Assembly (NCBI GenBank): GCA_036510735.1
Contig: DATCDK010000263.1
Span: 1-26,463 of the forward strand
From: PALSA-607 sp036510735
GTDB lineage: Bacteria > Actinomycetota > Actinomycetes > Acidothermales > Acidothermaceae
Reading direction: 5' to 3'
DNA: 26,463 nucleotides
The position numbers and the translations under genes are program-made. Below, in pieces: positions 13,906-21,567 of the stretch. Below the pieces are notes generated by a model. It was not told where the DNA came from, did no database searches, and was given only the letters and a program-made list of their open reading frames with translations. Each line of letters opens with the position of its first letter. Positions within the stretch are counted from its first letter, which is position 1.

Positions 13906-14892
13906 CTAGACCAATGTGGAGAACAGAGTCTCAGGCGCGAACAGGTCGGCCGGTTCGAGCAGCCTGGTGGCTAGGCCCTGGTCGAACGAATATCGAAGGA
14001 ATGTTCGTAGCACTCCAATGTTTTTCTCAAGCCCGTAGGACCAATAGTCATCGCCAAGCAGGTTTCGAGTACGCGCGATCTCGTCGTGCAGCCACGGCAA
14101 CATGTACCGCGCGGCGGCCGTCTCGTCGATGCCGGCCTCACACAATTCCTTAGCCTGGCAGAAGGCATCGAACAACGACCTTGCAAGCCAGCGATTCCGC
14201 TCATAGATCTCGCGTCGGATCACCACCACGTGCATGATCGGAAAGATCCCAGTCGCCGCGAAATAGGCTTCCTCAGCAGGGCCGGACGGGTCGAACAGCC
14301 TTCGCACACCCGAATCGCCACGGGCGAAGGATGCCGGCGTGCGCGGGGTATACATCGCATCGAGCTCGCCCGTAGCAAGCATCTCCGACAGGGTCTGATC
14401 AGATCTGATCGGCTGCACCCGAACCGAGGGCGGCAACTCGACCTTGAGCTTCTCGACGCGACCCGGCTCGTGCAGCCCGCCAGTTCGATACGTAACCGAG
14501 TCGACCGGCACGCCGTAGTGATCGGCGAGGATGCCCCGGATCCACACGTTGGCGGTCAGCTGATATTCGGCGACCCCCACTTGTTTGCCCACGAGGTCCT
14601 GCGGACGGACGATTCCGGAAGCCTGCGCGACATAGATGCCGCTATGCCGAAATAGCCGCGACGGAAACACGGGTATGGCGATGAAGGGTGCGTCGCGCGT
14701 CAGCCCGACAACGTAGCTCGACAGCGACAGCTCCGACGCATCGAACTCGCGAAACCTCGTCATCCGGAAGAATGTCTCTTCGACTGGCTGAACGAGATAG
14801 GTAAGGTCAACCCCGGCCGGTCGTACCCGGCCATCCCGCAGCGCCTCCGTCCGATCGTACCGGTCGCAGGCCACGCTGATCGGCACGCTCAC
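13906..14892 (-). CDS. 4,5-dihydroxyphthalate decarboxylase-like protein (Pht5 family)
   Basis: This protein of about 328 aa matches the family of 4,5-dihydroxyphthalate decarboxylases (Pht5), which have a periplasmic-binding-protein-like fold but no signal peptide and remove CO2 from 4,5-dihydroxyphthalate to give protocatechuate. Family blocks are VACDRYDRTEALRDGRVRP, EETFFRMTRFREFDASELSL, AIPVFPSRLFRHSGIYV, KQVGVAEYQLTANVWIRGIL and MLATGELDAMYTPR. The frame is open to 14940, but GTG 14892 is preferred: it has AGAGGA six bases upstream, starts at the conserved domain, and leaves room for a divergent promoter. The product of such a reaction would be a direct substrate for LigAB. Solute-binding protein annotation is a common alternative, but no secretion signal is seen. 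Confidence 0.85.
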   Translation of the reverse strand: MSVPISVACDRYDRTEALRDGRVRPAGVDLTYLVQPVEETFFRMTRFREFDASELSLSSYVVGLTRDAPFIAIPVFPSRLFRHSGIYVAQASGIVRPQDLVGKQVGVAEYQLTANVWIRGILADHYGVPVDSVTYRTGGLHEPGRVEKLKVELPPSVRVQPIRSDQTLSEMLATGELDAMYTPRTPASFARGDSGVRRLFDPSGPAEEAYFAATGIFPIMHVVVIRREIYERNRWLARSLFDAFCQAKELCEAGIDETAAARYMLPWLHDEIARTRNLLGDDYWSYGLEKNIGVLRTFLRYSFDQGLATRLLEPADLFAPETLFSTLV

Positions 14893-14971
14893 ACTAGTTC
14901 CTCTCAGTGCAGTGGGTACGTACATCATGACTGACATCATTGAGCCAACCGAACTGGCGAGGAGTCCTCCG
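14893..14971. promoter_or_regulatory. Divergent promoter region, decarboxylase / padR
   Basis: This 79-bp interval separates the two divergent start codons. It contains the palindrome GTACGTAC and the imperfect repeat ATCATGACTGACATCAT, which are plausible PadR sites for autoregulation. No unambiguous -35/-10 pair was found. Confidence 0.35.
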
Positions 14972-15631
14972 ATGTCGTTGCGCCACGCTTTGCTCGCACT
15001 CCTCGACGCCGGTCCGATGACGGGCTACGAGTTGGCCAAGCAGTTCGATACGTCGGTTGCCTACGTCTGGAACGCACCCCACTCGCAGATCTACCCGGAA
15101 CTTCGCCGGCTCGAGGCCCTGGGCATGGTCGTCGCCGAGGACTTGCCCCGAGGCACGCACGGCGTGAAGCGCGCGTACTCGTTGACGACGGACGGCGCTG
15201 CAGAACTGGTCCGATGGGTTGTCGAGGTCGAAACGCCGGCGCGGCCGCGTGACGCCGCCTATCTGAAGGCGACCTACTACGAATACGGGTCTTTCGACGA
15301 CGCAAGGCGCCAGTTTCGGGAGCACCGCGACCACTACCGCTTGCTCCAGGACCACTGGCAACGGCACGTGACGCAACTCGAACGCCGGGAAACTGTGCTG
15401 CTTCGTCAACGCCTCGCGTTGGCCGACGAAGCTGCTCGATCGGCCATCGCGGCGTACAAGGTGCACACCTATGAAGGGCTCGTCGAGCGCGCGAAAGCGG
15501 AAGTTGCATGGGCGGAGCGCGGCCTTGATCTTGTCGACCGCCTTCAGCGGGACACCGTCGTAGCGCATGACGAGCCTACGGCGCGGCCGCACGTTGCCCT
15601 CGGCACGACTGGCCCTCCACTGGGCCGCTGA
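14972..15631 (+). CDS. PadR-family transcriptional regulator
   Basis: This 219-aa regulator is related to phenolic-acid repressor PadR. The N-terminal winged helix is clear: SLRHALLALLDAGPMTGYEL, then SQIYPELRRLEALGMVVAED and a wing KRAYSLTTDGAAEL. The C-terminal half is a helical, coiled-coil-like Vir_act_alpha_C domain (ARRQFREHRDHYRLLQDHW) that forms the dimer. ATG 14972 is chosen because GAGGAG lies seven bases upstream and because PadR proteins normally begin right at this helix; an in-frame start at 14927 has no ribosome site. Divergent from the decarboxylase gene and followed by nested palindromes ahead of the TPP-enzyme gene, it probably controls both in response to an aromatic acid. 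Confidence 0.9.
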   Translation: MSLRHALLALLDAGPMTGYELAKQFDTSVAYVWNAPHSQIYPELRRLEALGMVVAEDLPRGTHGVKRAYSLTTDGAAELVRWVVEVETPARPRDAAYLKATYYEYGSFDDARRQFREHRDHYRLLQDHWQRHVTQLERRETVLLRQRLALADEAARSAIAAYKVHTYEGLVERAKAEVAWAERGLDLVDRLQRDTVVAHDEPTARPHVALGTTGPPLGR

Positions 15632-15635
15632 TGAT

Positions 15636-15677
15636 CACCATGTAGGTATACCTTGACGTATGTGTATGCACATGGTG
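15636..15677 (+). promoter_or_regulatory. Nested palindromes upstream of the TPP-enzyme gene (putative PadR operator)
   Basis: CACCATGT at 15636-15643 is complemented by ACATGGTG at 15670-15677. Inside are the perfect palindrome AGGTATACCT (15644-15653) and ATGTG-TATG-CACAT (15660-15673). TTGACG at 15653-15658 could be a -35 box. ATGT...ACAT half-sites are of the type recognised by PadR proteins. Confidence 0.5.
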
Positions 15678-15760
15678 GAGTGAATCACAGTTCGTGAATC
15701 TCCGGAAGCCGACCCGATCAGCTGTACCTGACGACAGCTTGCCTGACGACGAGGAGTTTG

Positions 15761-17398
15761 GTGAACGGAGCCGCCGCGGTCGTCGAAGCGCTCACGGTCG
15801 AAGGCGTCACCCAGGTCTTCGGATTACCTGGCACCACGATCATGGATGTCCTCGACGCGCTTGCTCAGCAGACGGCAATTCGATATATCTCGGCGAGGCA
15901 TGAACAGGTTGCCGCGTTCATGGCTGACGGATACGCCCGTGTCACCGGTGATGTCGGCGTCTGCATCGCCTCGAGGGGACCGGGCGCTGCGAACCTGGCC
16001 GCCGCGATCGCGAACAGCTACGAAGAGTCGATCCCGGTTCTTGCGGTGATCGGCCAGGTCGCCGACGACATCGTTGAGCGCGCGGCGTTCGAAGAGATGG
16101 ATGTAGTCGGGTTCTTTCGCCCAATCACGAAGTGGGCAGTGGAGATCCACGATCCACGCAGAATTCCAGAGCTTCTTCAGCGCGCGATACGACTCTCGAT
16201 GAGTGGACGCCGAGGCCCCGTTGTGGTGTCACTCCCGTTAGATGTACTTCGCGCGCAAGTGAGCGTCCAAATGCAGCCACGATTTAGAGCGGGCACGGCC
16301 GCACCCGCAGCTGCTGACATCTTTGCGGCCGTCGATTTGCTGTCACACGCCAAGCGCCCGGCGATCATCGTCGGCGGCGGTGTCCCAGCCCACCATCCGG
16401 CTGTGGAGGATCTCGCCACTAGGGTCGGCGCGCCGGTCGTCACGACATGGGGTCGAAAGGGACTGGTAAGGAACAGCTATCCGAACTACCTCGGCACCCT
16501 CGGCTACGGAGTTCATCCATCCACCGAGCGAGCCGTTAAAGAAGCCGACGTCATTCTCGCGGCGGGGTGCAGATTTTCCGAGTTCACAACCGCGCGCTGG
16601 ACCCTTTTACAGTCCTCATCGGCACTGATTCACGTTGACGTAGATCCTGCCGAGATCGGCCGGATCTACGTGCCGAAAGTCGGGATACCGGCTGACGCCG
16701 CGCTCACCTTCGACGCGCTGTGTGAGGCGCTCGGCGGCCGACCGTCTGCAGAATCCAATCACTTACAGCGACTTCGCGAGGAGTACCGCGCCGACCGTAT
16801 GCTGCCTGACTTGCCGAGCGCCGACAGGGTCACGTCAGGTCAGCTGACAAGCGTGCTCCGCGAGCTTGTCGCCGAGCGCAGCGACGTCTGCATCGTTATG
16901 GATGCGCCGAGCCTCGGGGTGTGGGTGCAGCGATACGTCGAGTTCGAGCGACCTGGCGCACTCAGAGCCTCCGCAGGCGGCACGATGGGATGGGGATTTC
17001 CGGCCGCGCTCGGCGCTGCACTTGCGCGCCCTGATTTACGTGTCATCGCTGTCAGCGGCGACGGATCGTTCTGGATGGTTGCTCAGGATCTGGAAACGGC
17101 CGTTCGCGAGAACATACCGGTCGTGAACGTGGTCGCAAACAACTTCGCATTCGGAAACACCCGCGATCGGCAGCGCACCGCGTACGGAGGCCGCTACCTC
17201 GGCGTGTTCTACGGAAATGCCGACCTCGCGGCCTACGCAAGATTGCTGGGAGCCCACGGCGAGCGCGTCGAGCGCGTCGATGAGCTGTTGCCGGCGATCC
17301 TTCGTGCTCTTGATTCAGGGAAACCCGCGATCGTTGATGTCCTCCAATCCGAACACGAGGGCCTACCCCCGGGGCTCGAACCCCCTGCGGCCCGCTAA
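15761..17398 (+). CDS. Thiamine diphosphate-dependent enzyme (acetolactate synthase-like)
   Basis: This 545-aa enzyme has the three-domain TPP architecture: N-terminal Pyr domain with VFGLPGTT and catalytic E48 in ARHEQVAAFMADGYAR, a central domain (AIIVGGGVPAHHPAVEDLA), and a C-terminal TPP domain with GDGS at 433-436 and NN 27 or so residues later (VANNFAFGN). The loop GPGAAN follows acetolactate-synthase-type enzymes and not the His-containing loop of benzoylformate decarboxylase, so simple assignment as that decarboxylase is not supported. It probably decarboxylates or condenses a 2-oxo acid made in the pathway, feeding the aldehyde dehydrogenase encoded 46 bases downstream. GTG 15761 is chosen over TTG 15758 because GAGGAG is then properly spaced at four bases. 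Confidence 0.9.
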   Translation: MNGAAAVVEALTVEGVTQVFGLPGTTIMDVLDALAQQTAIRYISARHEQVAAFMADGYARVTGDVGVCIASRGPGAANLAAAIANSYEESIPVLAVIGQVADDIVERAAFEEMDVVGFFRPITKWAVEIHDPRRIPELLQRAIRLSMSGRRGPVVVSLPLDVLRAQVSVQMQPRFRAGTAAPAAADIFAAVDLLSHAKRPAIIVGGGVPAHHPAVEDLATRVGAPVVTTWGRKGLVRNSYPNYLGTLGYGVHPSTERAVKEADVILAAGCRFSEFTTARWTLLQSSSALIHVDVDPAEIGRIYVPKVGIPADAALTFDALCEALGGRPSAESNHLQRLREEYRADRMLPDLPSADRVTSGQLTSVLRELVAERSDVCIVMDAPSLGVWVQRYVEFERPGALRASAGGTMGWGFPAALGAALARPDLRVIAVSGDGSFWMVAQDLETAVRENIPVVNVVANNFAFGNTRDRQRTAYGGRYLGVFYGNADLAAYARLLGAHGERVERVDELLPAILRALDSGKPAIVDVLQSEHEGLPPGLEPPAAR

Positions 17399-17444
17399 CC
17401 AGAGAACGCCCGCCACCGCGCTAACCGCGCCGACAAGGAGCGCC

Positions 17445-18893
17445 ATGTCGCAGATCGAAACCTTGAGTCAAACCATCGGTGGCCGTGCGGTGCTTGCGCG
17501 TGACGGAAGCACATTCGACTCCACGAACCCGGCGACAGGCGAACTCATCGCAAGGCTGCCCCGCGGTGGCGCCGCAGACGTTGACGATGCGGTGCGTGCG
17601 GCCGAGTCGGCGCTGCCCGAGTGGCGCGCCACGACGGCTCCCCAGCGGTCCTCCGCGCTCGTGGCGCTGGCCCAGATTATTGAAGACCATGCCGAGGAAC
17701 TCGCGCTCCTCGACGTCACCGACAACGGCAGCCCGATCCGCGAGATGCGAAATGACGCGTTTGCCGCCGCGAAGTCGCTGCGGTATTTCGCCGGCCTAAC
17801 GCTTCAGTTGCATGGCCAAACCATCCCAACTGGATGGGACCGGCTCGACTACACGCTGAGGCAGCCTTACGGCGTTGTCGGTCGGATCGTTCCGTTCAAC
17901 CATCCCCTCATGTTCGCCGCGGGCAAGATCGCGGCTCCGATCGCGGCCGGCAACACAGTGGTGCTTAAACCGTCGGAGCACACCTCCGTATCTGCTGCGC
18001 GATTGGGCGAACTCTCGCGCGGCGTGTTACCCGACGGCGTCCTCAACATCGTGACCGGATTCGGGGAGGAAGCAGGGGACGCGCTGGTCACGCATCCACG
18101 GGTGCGGCGACTGGCGTTCATCGGATCTGCCGAGATCGGCCGTGCGATTCAAGCGCGGGCAGCGTCGTCGACTGTCAAGACAGTCACCCTCGAACTCGGC
18201 GGCAAGAATCCGCTGGTGATCTTTCCAGATGCCGACATCGACAGCGCGATCACTGCGGCATTGCGTGGCATGAACTTTACGTGGCAGGGTCAGTCGTGCG
18301 GTTCGACATCGCGCCTTCTCGTCCATAGATCGATCCACGACGCGTTCGTTCAATCGCTCGCCGCGCGCATCGCCGCACTCCGGTCTGGGCAGCCAAACGA
18401 TGAGTCGACCGACACGGGCGCGATCGTGAACCGAAAGCAGTACGAGAAAGTCATGCGCTACGTGGAAATCGGTCGCGCCGAGGGTGCGCGTGTCGTCACG
18501 GGCGGCGGCCATGCCGACGACCCTGCCCTGGCGAACGGGCTATTTGTGCGGCCGACGCTGTTCGACAACGTCGATCCCGAATCGCGGATTGCCAACGAAG
18601 AGATCTTCGGACCGGTACTGGCCGCGATCCCGTTCGATGACTATGACGATGCCCTCGCAATATCCAATCGCGTCAGCTACGGACTGACCGCAGGAGTCTT
18701 CACCCGAGATCTCGGCCTCGCACATCGGTTCGCCCGCGATGTTGAAGCTGGGTACGTCTGGGTGAACGACGTCGGAATCCACTTTCCCGGCGCACCATAT
18801 GGCGGCTTCAAGGATTCGGGAGTTGGCCGCGAAGAATCGATTGAAGAGCTTGAGTCATATACGCAGATCAAGAACGTCAACATCCGCTTCTGA
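17445..18893 (+). CDS. NAD(P)-dependent aldehyde dehydrogenase
   Basis: This 482-aa enzyme of the ALDH superfamily oxidises an aldehyde to the acid. Seen in the sequence: VGRIVPFNHPLMFAAGKIAA (substrate/cofactor N region), VVLKPSEHT (cofactor lysine), FIGSAEIGR (Rossmann glycines), E250 in LELGGKNP, nucleophile C285 in GQSCGSTSR, and the C-terminal EEIFGPVLAAIPF and PYGGFKDSGVGRE. All catalytic residues are present and the length is normal. ATG 17445 has AAGGAG a few bases upstream; a longer open frame from 17217 runs inside the TPP gene and is not coding. It lies just downstream of the TPP enzyme, which suggests handling of the aldehyde or semialdehyde released by that enzyme or by ring cleavage. 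Confidence 0.94.
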   Translation: MSQIETLSQTIGGRAVLARDGSTFDSTNPATGELIARLPRGGAADVDDAVRAAESALPEWRATTAPQRSSALVALAQIIEDHAEELALLDVTDNGSPIREMRNDAFAAAKSLRYFAGLTLQLHGQTIPTGWDRLDYTLRQPYGVVGRIVPFNHPLMFAAGKIAAPIAAGNTVVLKPSEHTSVSAARLGELSRGVLPDGVLNIVTGFGEEAGDALVTHPRVRRLAFIGSAEIGRAIQARAASSTVKTVTLELGGKNPLVIFPDADIDSAITAALRGMNFTWQGQSCGSTSRLLVHRSIHDAFVQSLAARIAALRSGQPNDESTDTGAIVNRKQYEKVMRYVEIGRAEGARVVTGGGHADDPALANGLFVRPTLFDNVDPESRIANEEIFGPVLAAIPFDDYDDALAISNRVSYGLTAGVFTRDLGLAHRFARDVEAGYVWVNDVGIHFPGAPYGGFKDSGVGREESIEELESYTQIKNVNIRF

Positions 18894-18938
18894 GCGAAGG
18901 GCCATTCAGGGTCTGCAGTCGAGACTCAAACGTGACAA

Positions 18939-18976
18939 CGCTGACTCTTGACGGAGTCAGCGACCGTAGGTATGAA
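18939..18976 (+). promoter_or_regulatory. Strong promoter with -35 box inside an inverted repeat (transporter operon)
   Basis: TTGACG at 18948-18953 and TATGAA at 18971-18976 are separated by exactly 17 bases. The -35 hexamer is the six-base loop of a perfect 9-bp inverted repeat, CGCTGACTC (18939-18947) and GAGTCAGCG (18954-18962), which is a natural position for a repressor site. The predicted start near 18983 is about 190 bases ahead of the binding-protein gene. Confidence 0.7.
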
Positions 18977-18999
18977 TACTTATCATTATAGCTGTTTAG

Positions 19000-19047
19000 G
19001 TCGCTCGAGTTCACTCCGGCTCACACACCTGAGTGAACTCGAGCGAC
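19000..19047 (+). promoter_or_regulatory. 17-bp perfect stem-loop in the transporter leader
   Basis: GTCGCTCGAGTTCACTC at 19000-19016 is exactly complemented by GAGTGAACTCGAGCGAC at 19031-19047, with a 14-base loop. It would form some 17 bases after the predicted transcript start. It may protect the mRNA 5' end, act as an attenuator or, as DNA, be a second operator. There is no T-tract after it. Terminating read-through from the aldehyde dehydrogenase gene is an alternative. Confidence 0.6.
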
Positions 19048-19174
19048 ACCACACCGCCCCACCCCGGCGGCACTGGCTAGGCCTGATCCATCACACGGCC
19101 CGCCGCGAACAAGGTGCCGGTTCGACCAGCTAGTCGCTCGAATTTCCGATGCTCAGACTATTGAAGGAGTTGCG

Positions 19175-20602
19175 GTGGGACCGTTTGGAGTACGTTCCGG
19201 GCGCCGAGCAGTCGTTGTTGCGAGCGCGATTGTTATGGCGCTTAGTGTCGCTGCGTGCAGCTCGTCTTCGCCGAAGTCGAGCCCGTCCACTTCATCCACC
19301 GCTTCCGCTGTTGCGGTGGCGCCTTCCTCGTCGGCTCCGACGGCGGCAACCGCGGCTTCCTCCGCCGCGTCGTCCGAGGCTCCAGCAACTGCTGCGGCCA
19401 CCAGTGCCGCTGCAGCAACTGGAAGCACTCTGAACATCGGCGTGATCTACCCGTTTACCGGCTCGAATGCTGACCAAGGCGCCGTCGGCATGGCAGGGTG
19501 CCTCACCGGTGTCGCGCAGGTGAACGCCGCCGGCGGTGTTCTGAATCACAAGTTGGCGTGCAAGCCCTTCGACACAAAGGGCGATCCGGCGGACGCCGTG
19601 CCCGCTGCGAACCAGATGCTCGCGTCATCGAGTCCGGTGATGGTGATCGGTGCTTCGGACGATGCCGTCGCGACCTCCCCCATCATCACCGCAGCGAAGA
19701 TTCCGAACTTCGCCACAATCGGTGATCCTCATTTCGACAATCAGACAAACCCGTATTTCTACCGCCTCACACCCTCCGATGCACTTCAAGGCGTGGCACT
19801 GGGCTACTACGCAGCGAAGAACAATTTCACCAAGGCGGCCGCCGTCTTCACCAGCGACCTCGGCGCCCAGACCTCGGTTCCTCCGTTTCGTACGGAATAC
19901 AAGAAGCTTGGCGGCACGCTCGTATCGGATCTCACGCTTGCTCCGGGCTCGACTTCCTACCGAAGCGAAGTGGCAAAGGTGATCGCGTCGCACCCGGACG
20001 CGGTGATCTCCGAGATGGACCCCCAGTCGGCGGCAACGTTTTGGTCTGAGTACCTACAACTTGCCGGCAAGCTTCCCGTTGTTCTCGGGACGGAGCGGAC
20101 CAGCGAGGGCGACTGGATTACTGCCGTCGACAAGGCAGTCGGGGACAAAGTCTTCGATCCGGCGTTTACATCCATCGCGCCGTACGTTGAGTTCTCCGGT
20201 CCTGGATACGACCTGTACAAGCAGTACTTGGGCAGCCTCGGCAGCCAGATTCGTGACTCGTCGCAGTACACCGGCCACCCGTATGCGATCTCGGACTTCG
20301 ACGCCGTCACGATCACCGCGTTGGCGATGACTATGGCGAAGTCGACCAAGGGCAGTGACTACAACGCGGACATCCCGAAGATCACGGCACAGACCGCTGG
20401 GGCAACTGTGGTGCACACCTACGCCGAGGGACTCACCGCGCTAGCTTCAGGCAAGACGATCCAGTACGTAGGGGCGAGTGGACCATTGGTGTTCGACCAG
20501 TATCAGAGCGCTGGGCGCGCCTTTGCGTTCTTCCTGTACGACGCCCCGACGAAGTCGATGCTCCCGAAGACCGTCATACCCGGGACGGCACTTGCACCGT
20601 AG
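19175..20602 (+). CDS. Branched-chain-amino-acid-type ABC transporter, substrate-binding lipoprotein
   Basis: This 475-aa extracytoplasmic binding protein belongs to the Peripla_BP_6 (LivK-like) family. A signal peptide ends in the lipobox LSVAAC with C28 as the lipidated residue. It is followed by a Ser/Ala/Thr-rich linker of about 55 residues and then the two-lobed domain (LNIGVIYPFTGSNADQGAVG, then MVIGASDDAVATSP and AAVFTSDLGAQTSV). GTG 19175 has AAGGAG five bases upstream. Homologues of this family in catabolic clusters bind aromatic acids rather than amino acids, and the context favours that here. It is the first gene of the transporter operon, and a hairpin after it may keep its level above that of the permeases. 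Confidence 0.93.
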   Translation: MGPFGVRSGRRAVVVASAIVMALSVAACSSSSPKSSPSTSSTASAVAVAPSSSAPTAATAASSAASSEAPATAAATSAAAATGSTLNIGVIYPFTGSNADQGAVGMAGCLTGVAQVNAAGGVLNHKLACKPFDTKGDPADAVPAANQMLASSSPVMVIGASDDAVATSPIITAAKIPNFATIGDPHFDNQTNPYFYRLTPSDALQGVALGYYAAKNNFTKAAAVFTSDLGAQTSVPPFRTEYKKLGGTLVSDLTLAPGSTSYRSEVAKVIASHPDAVISEMDPQSAATFWSEYLQLAGKLPVVLGTERTSEGDWITAVDKAVGDKVFDPAFTSIAPYVEFSGPGYDLYKQYLGSLGSQIRDSSQYTGHPYAISDFDAVTITALAMTMAKSTKGSDYNADIPKITAQTAGATVVHTYAEGLTALASGKTIQYVGASGPLVFDQYQSAGRAFAFFLYDAPTKSMLPKTVIPGTALAP

Positions 20603-20613
20603 GTCCACGCGAG

Positions 20614-20647
20614 GGTGCCGCCGTCGACTGAAAATGGCGGCGGCACC
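20614..20647 (+). terminator. Intercistronic hairpin after the binding-protein gene
   Basis: GGTGCCGCCG at 20614-20623 pairs with CGGCGGCACC at 20638-20647 around a 14-base loop containing AAAAT. It lies 12 bases after the stop codon of the binding protein and 27 bases before the first permease gene. Such structures often act as partial terminators or mRNA stabilisers giving more binding protein than membrane subunits. Confidence 0.6.
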
Positions 20648-20673
20648 ATCCACGTCCCCGGAGTTGGAGCAGC

Positions 20674-21567
20674 ATGCATGAAATAGTCCTCGCCATCGGG
20701 TTCGGCATCGTGACGTCAGCAATACTGGCGTTGGGGGCTGTCGGCTTCAGCCTTCAGTTCGGTGTCTCGAACATCTTCAACTTGGCGTACGGCGACATCA
20801 TGACCGTGTCAGCATTCGTCGCCTACGTCACCAATGCAGACGCGGGCGCAAACATCTGGGTAAGCATGGCCGCAGGAGCCGCGGCCGGCTCTTTGCTGTC
20901 GGTCGCGATCAATCGATTCATCTACACGCCGTTCATCCGGCGCGGTACTGCGCTGTTCACCATGGTCATGGTTTCGCTGGCGGTCGGGACTGTGGTGGAG
21001 AATGCCGTTCAGGCGATTGCTGGGGACGGGTTCCGCGGATACCGGTTGGGAGCCGTCAAGTCGATCAACCTCGCCGGCATGAGCTTTACGTCCCGCCAGC
21101 TCATCATCGTCGGCATCGCGGTCGTCTCGATGGTGGGCTTGCATGTCCTCCTCAGAGGAACTCGCGTCGGCAAAGCTATGCGGGCGACAGCGACGCATCC
21201 TGAGTTGGCCCGAAGCTGCGGTGTGCCGACCGACCGCGTCACGGCTATCGCCTGGGGAATTTCCGGTGCCCTGTGCGGACTGGCTGGGGTAGCGCTCGCG
21301 CTCAATCTGGCCGCCTTCGACTTCACTTTCGGCCAGTCGTTCCTTCTCATCATCGTTGCCGCGGCGGTCTTCGGAAGCGTCGGGCAGCCCTATGGCGCGA
21401 TGGCAGGTGCCGTCGTCATCGGAATGGCGAGCGAAATCGCTGCAGTTTACGTACCTTCCCTTAAAGAAGTTGTCGCGTTTGCATTGCTCGTTATCGTCCT
21501 GCTGATTCGCCCCAACGGACTGTGGCCAGGAGCATTTGTGCAAAAGATGAACGTAGCCGCACGATGA
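20674..21567 (+). CDS. ABC transporter permease, LivH-like
   Basis: This is a 297-aa inner-membrane permease of the BPD_transp_2 (LivH) family with about eight hydrophobic helices. Typical segments are FSLQFGVSNIFNLAYGDIMT near the N-terminus, VVSMVGLHVLLRGTRVGKAM with RATATHPELARSCGVPTDRV (the EAA-like loop contacting the ATPases), and FGQSFLLIIVAAAVFGSVGQ. It forms the channel with the LivM-like protein, whose start codon overlaps this gene's stop (ATGA at 21564-21567). ATG 20674 follows GGAG at about nine bases. Length is normal and no frame disruption is seen. Confidence 0.92.
   Translation: MHEIVLAIGFGIVTSAILALGAVGFSLQFGVSNIFNLAYGDIMTVSAFVAYVTNADAGANIWVSMAAGAAAGSLLSVAINRFIYTPFIRRGTALFTMVMVSLAVGTVVENAVQAIAGDGFRGYRLGAVKSINLAGMSFTSRQLIIVGIAVVSMVGLHVLLRGTRVGKAMRATATHPELARSCGVPTDRVTAIAWGISGALCGLAGVALALNLAAFDFTFGQSFLLIIVAAAVFGSVGQPYGAMAGAVVIGMASEIAAVYVPSLKEVVAFALLVIVLLIRPNGLWPGAFVQKMNVAAR

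Noticed and set aside
13906..14892. Calling this gene an ABC transporter substrate-binding protein
   Set aside because: No signal peptide or lipobox is present and no permease genes are adjacent. The motifs follow the 4,5-dihydroxyphthalate decarboxylase family.
15761..17398. Naming the TPP enzyme benzoylformate decarboxylase because of the aromatic context
   Set aside because: The His-containing loop of that enzyme is absent and the GPGAAN loop is of acetolactate-synthase type, so only a superfamily-level call is justified.
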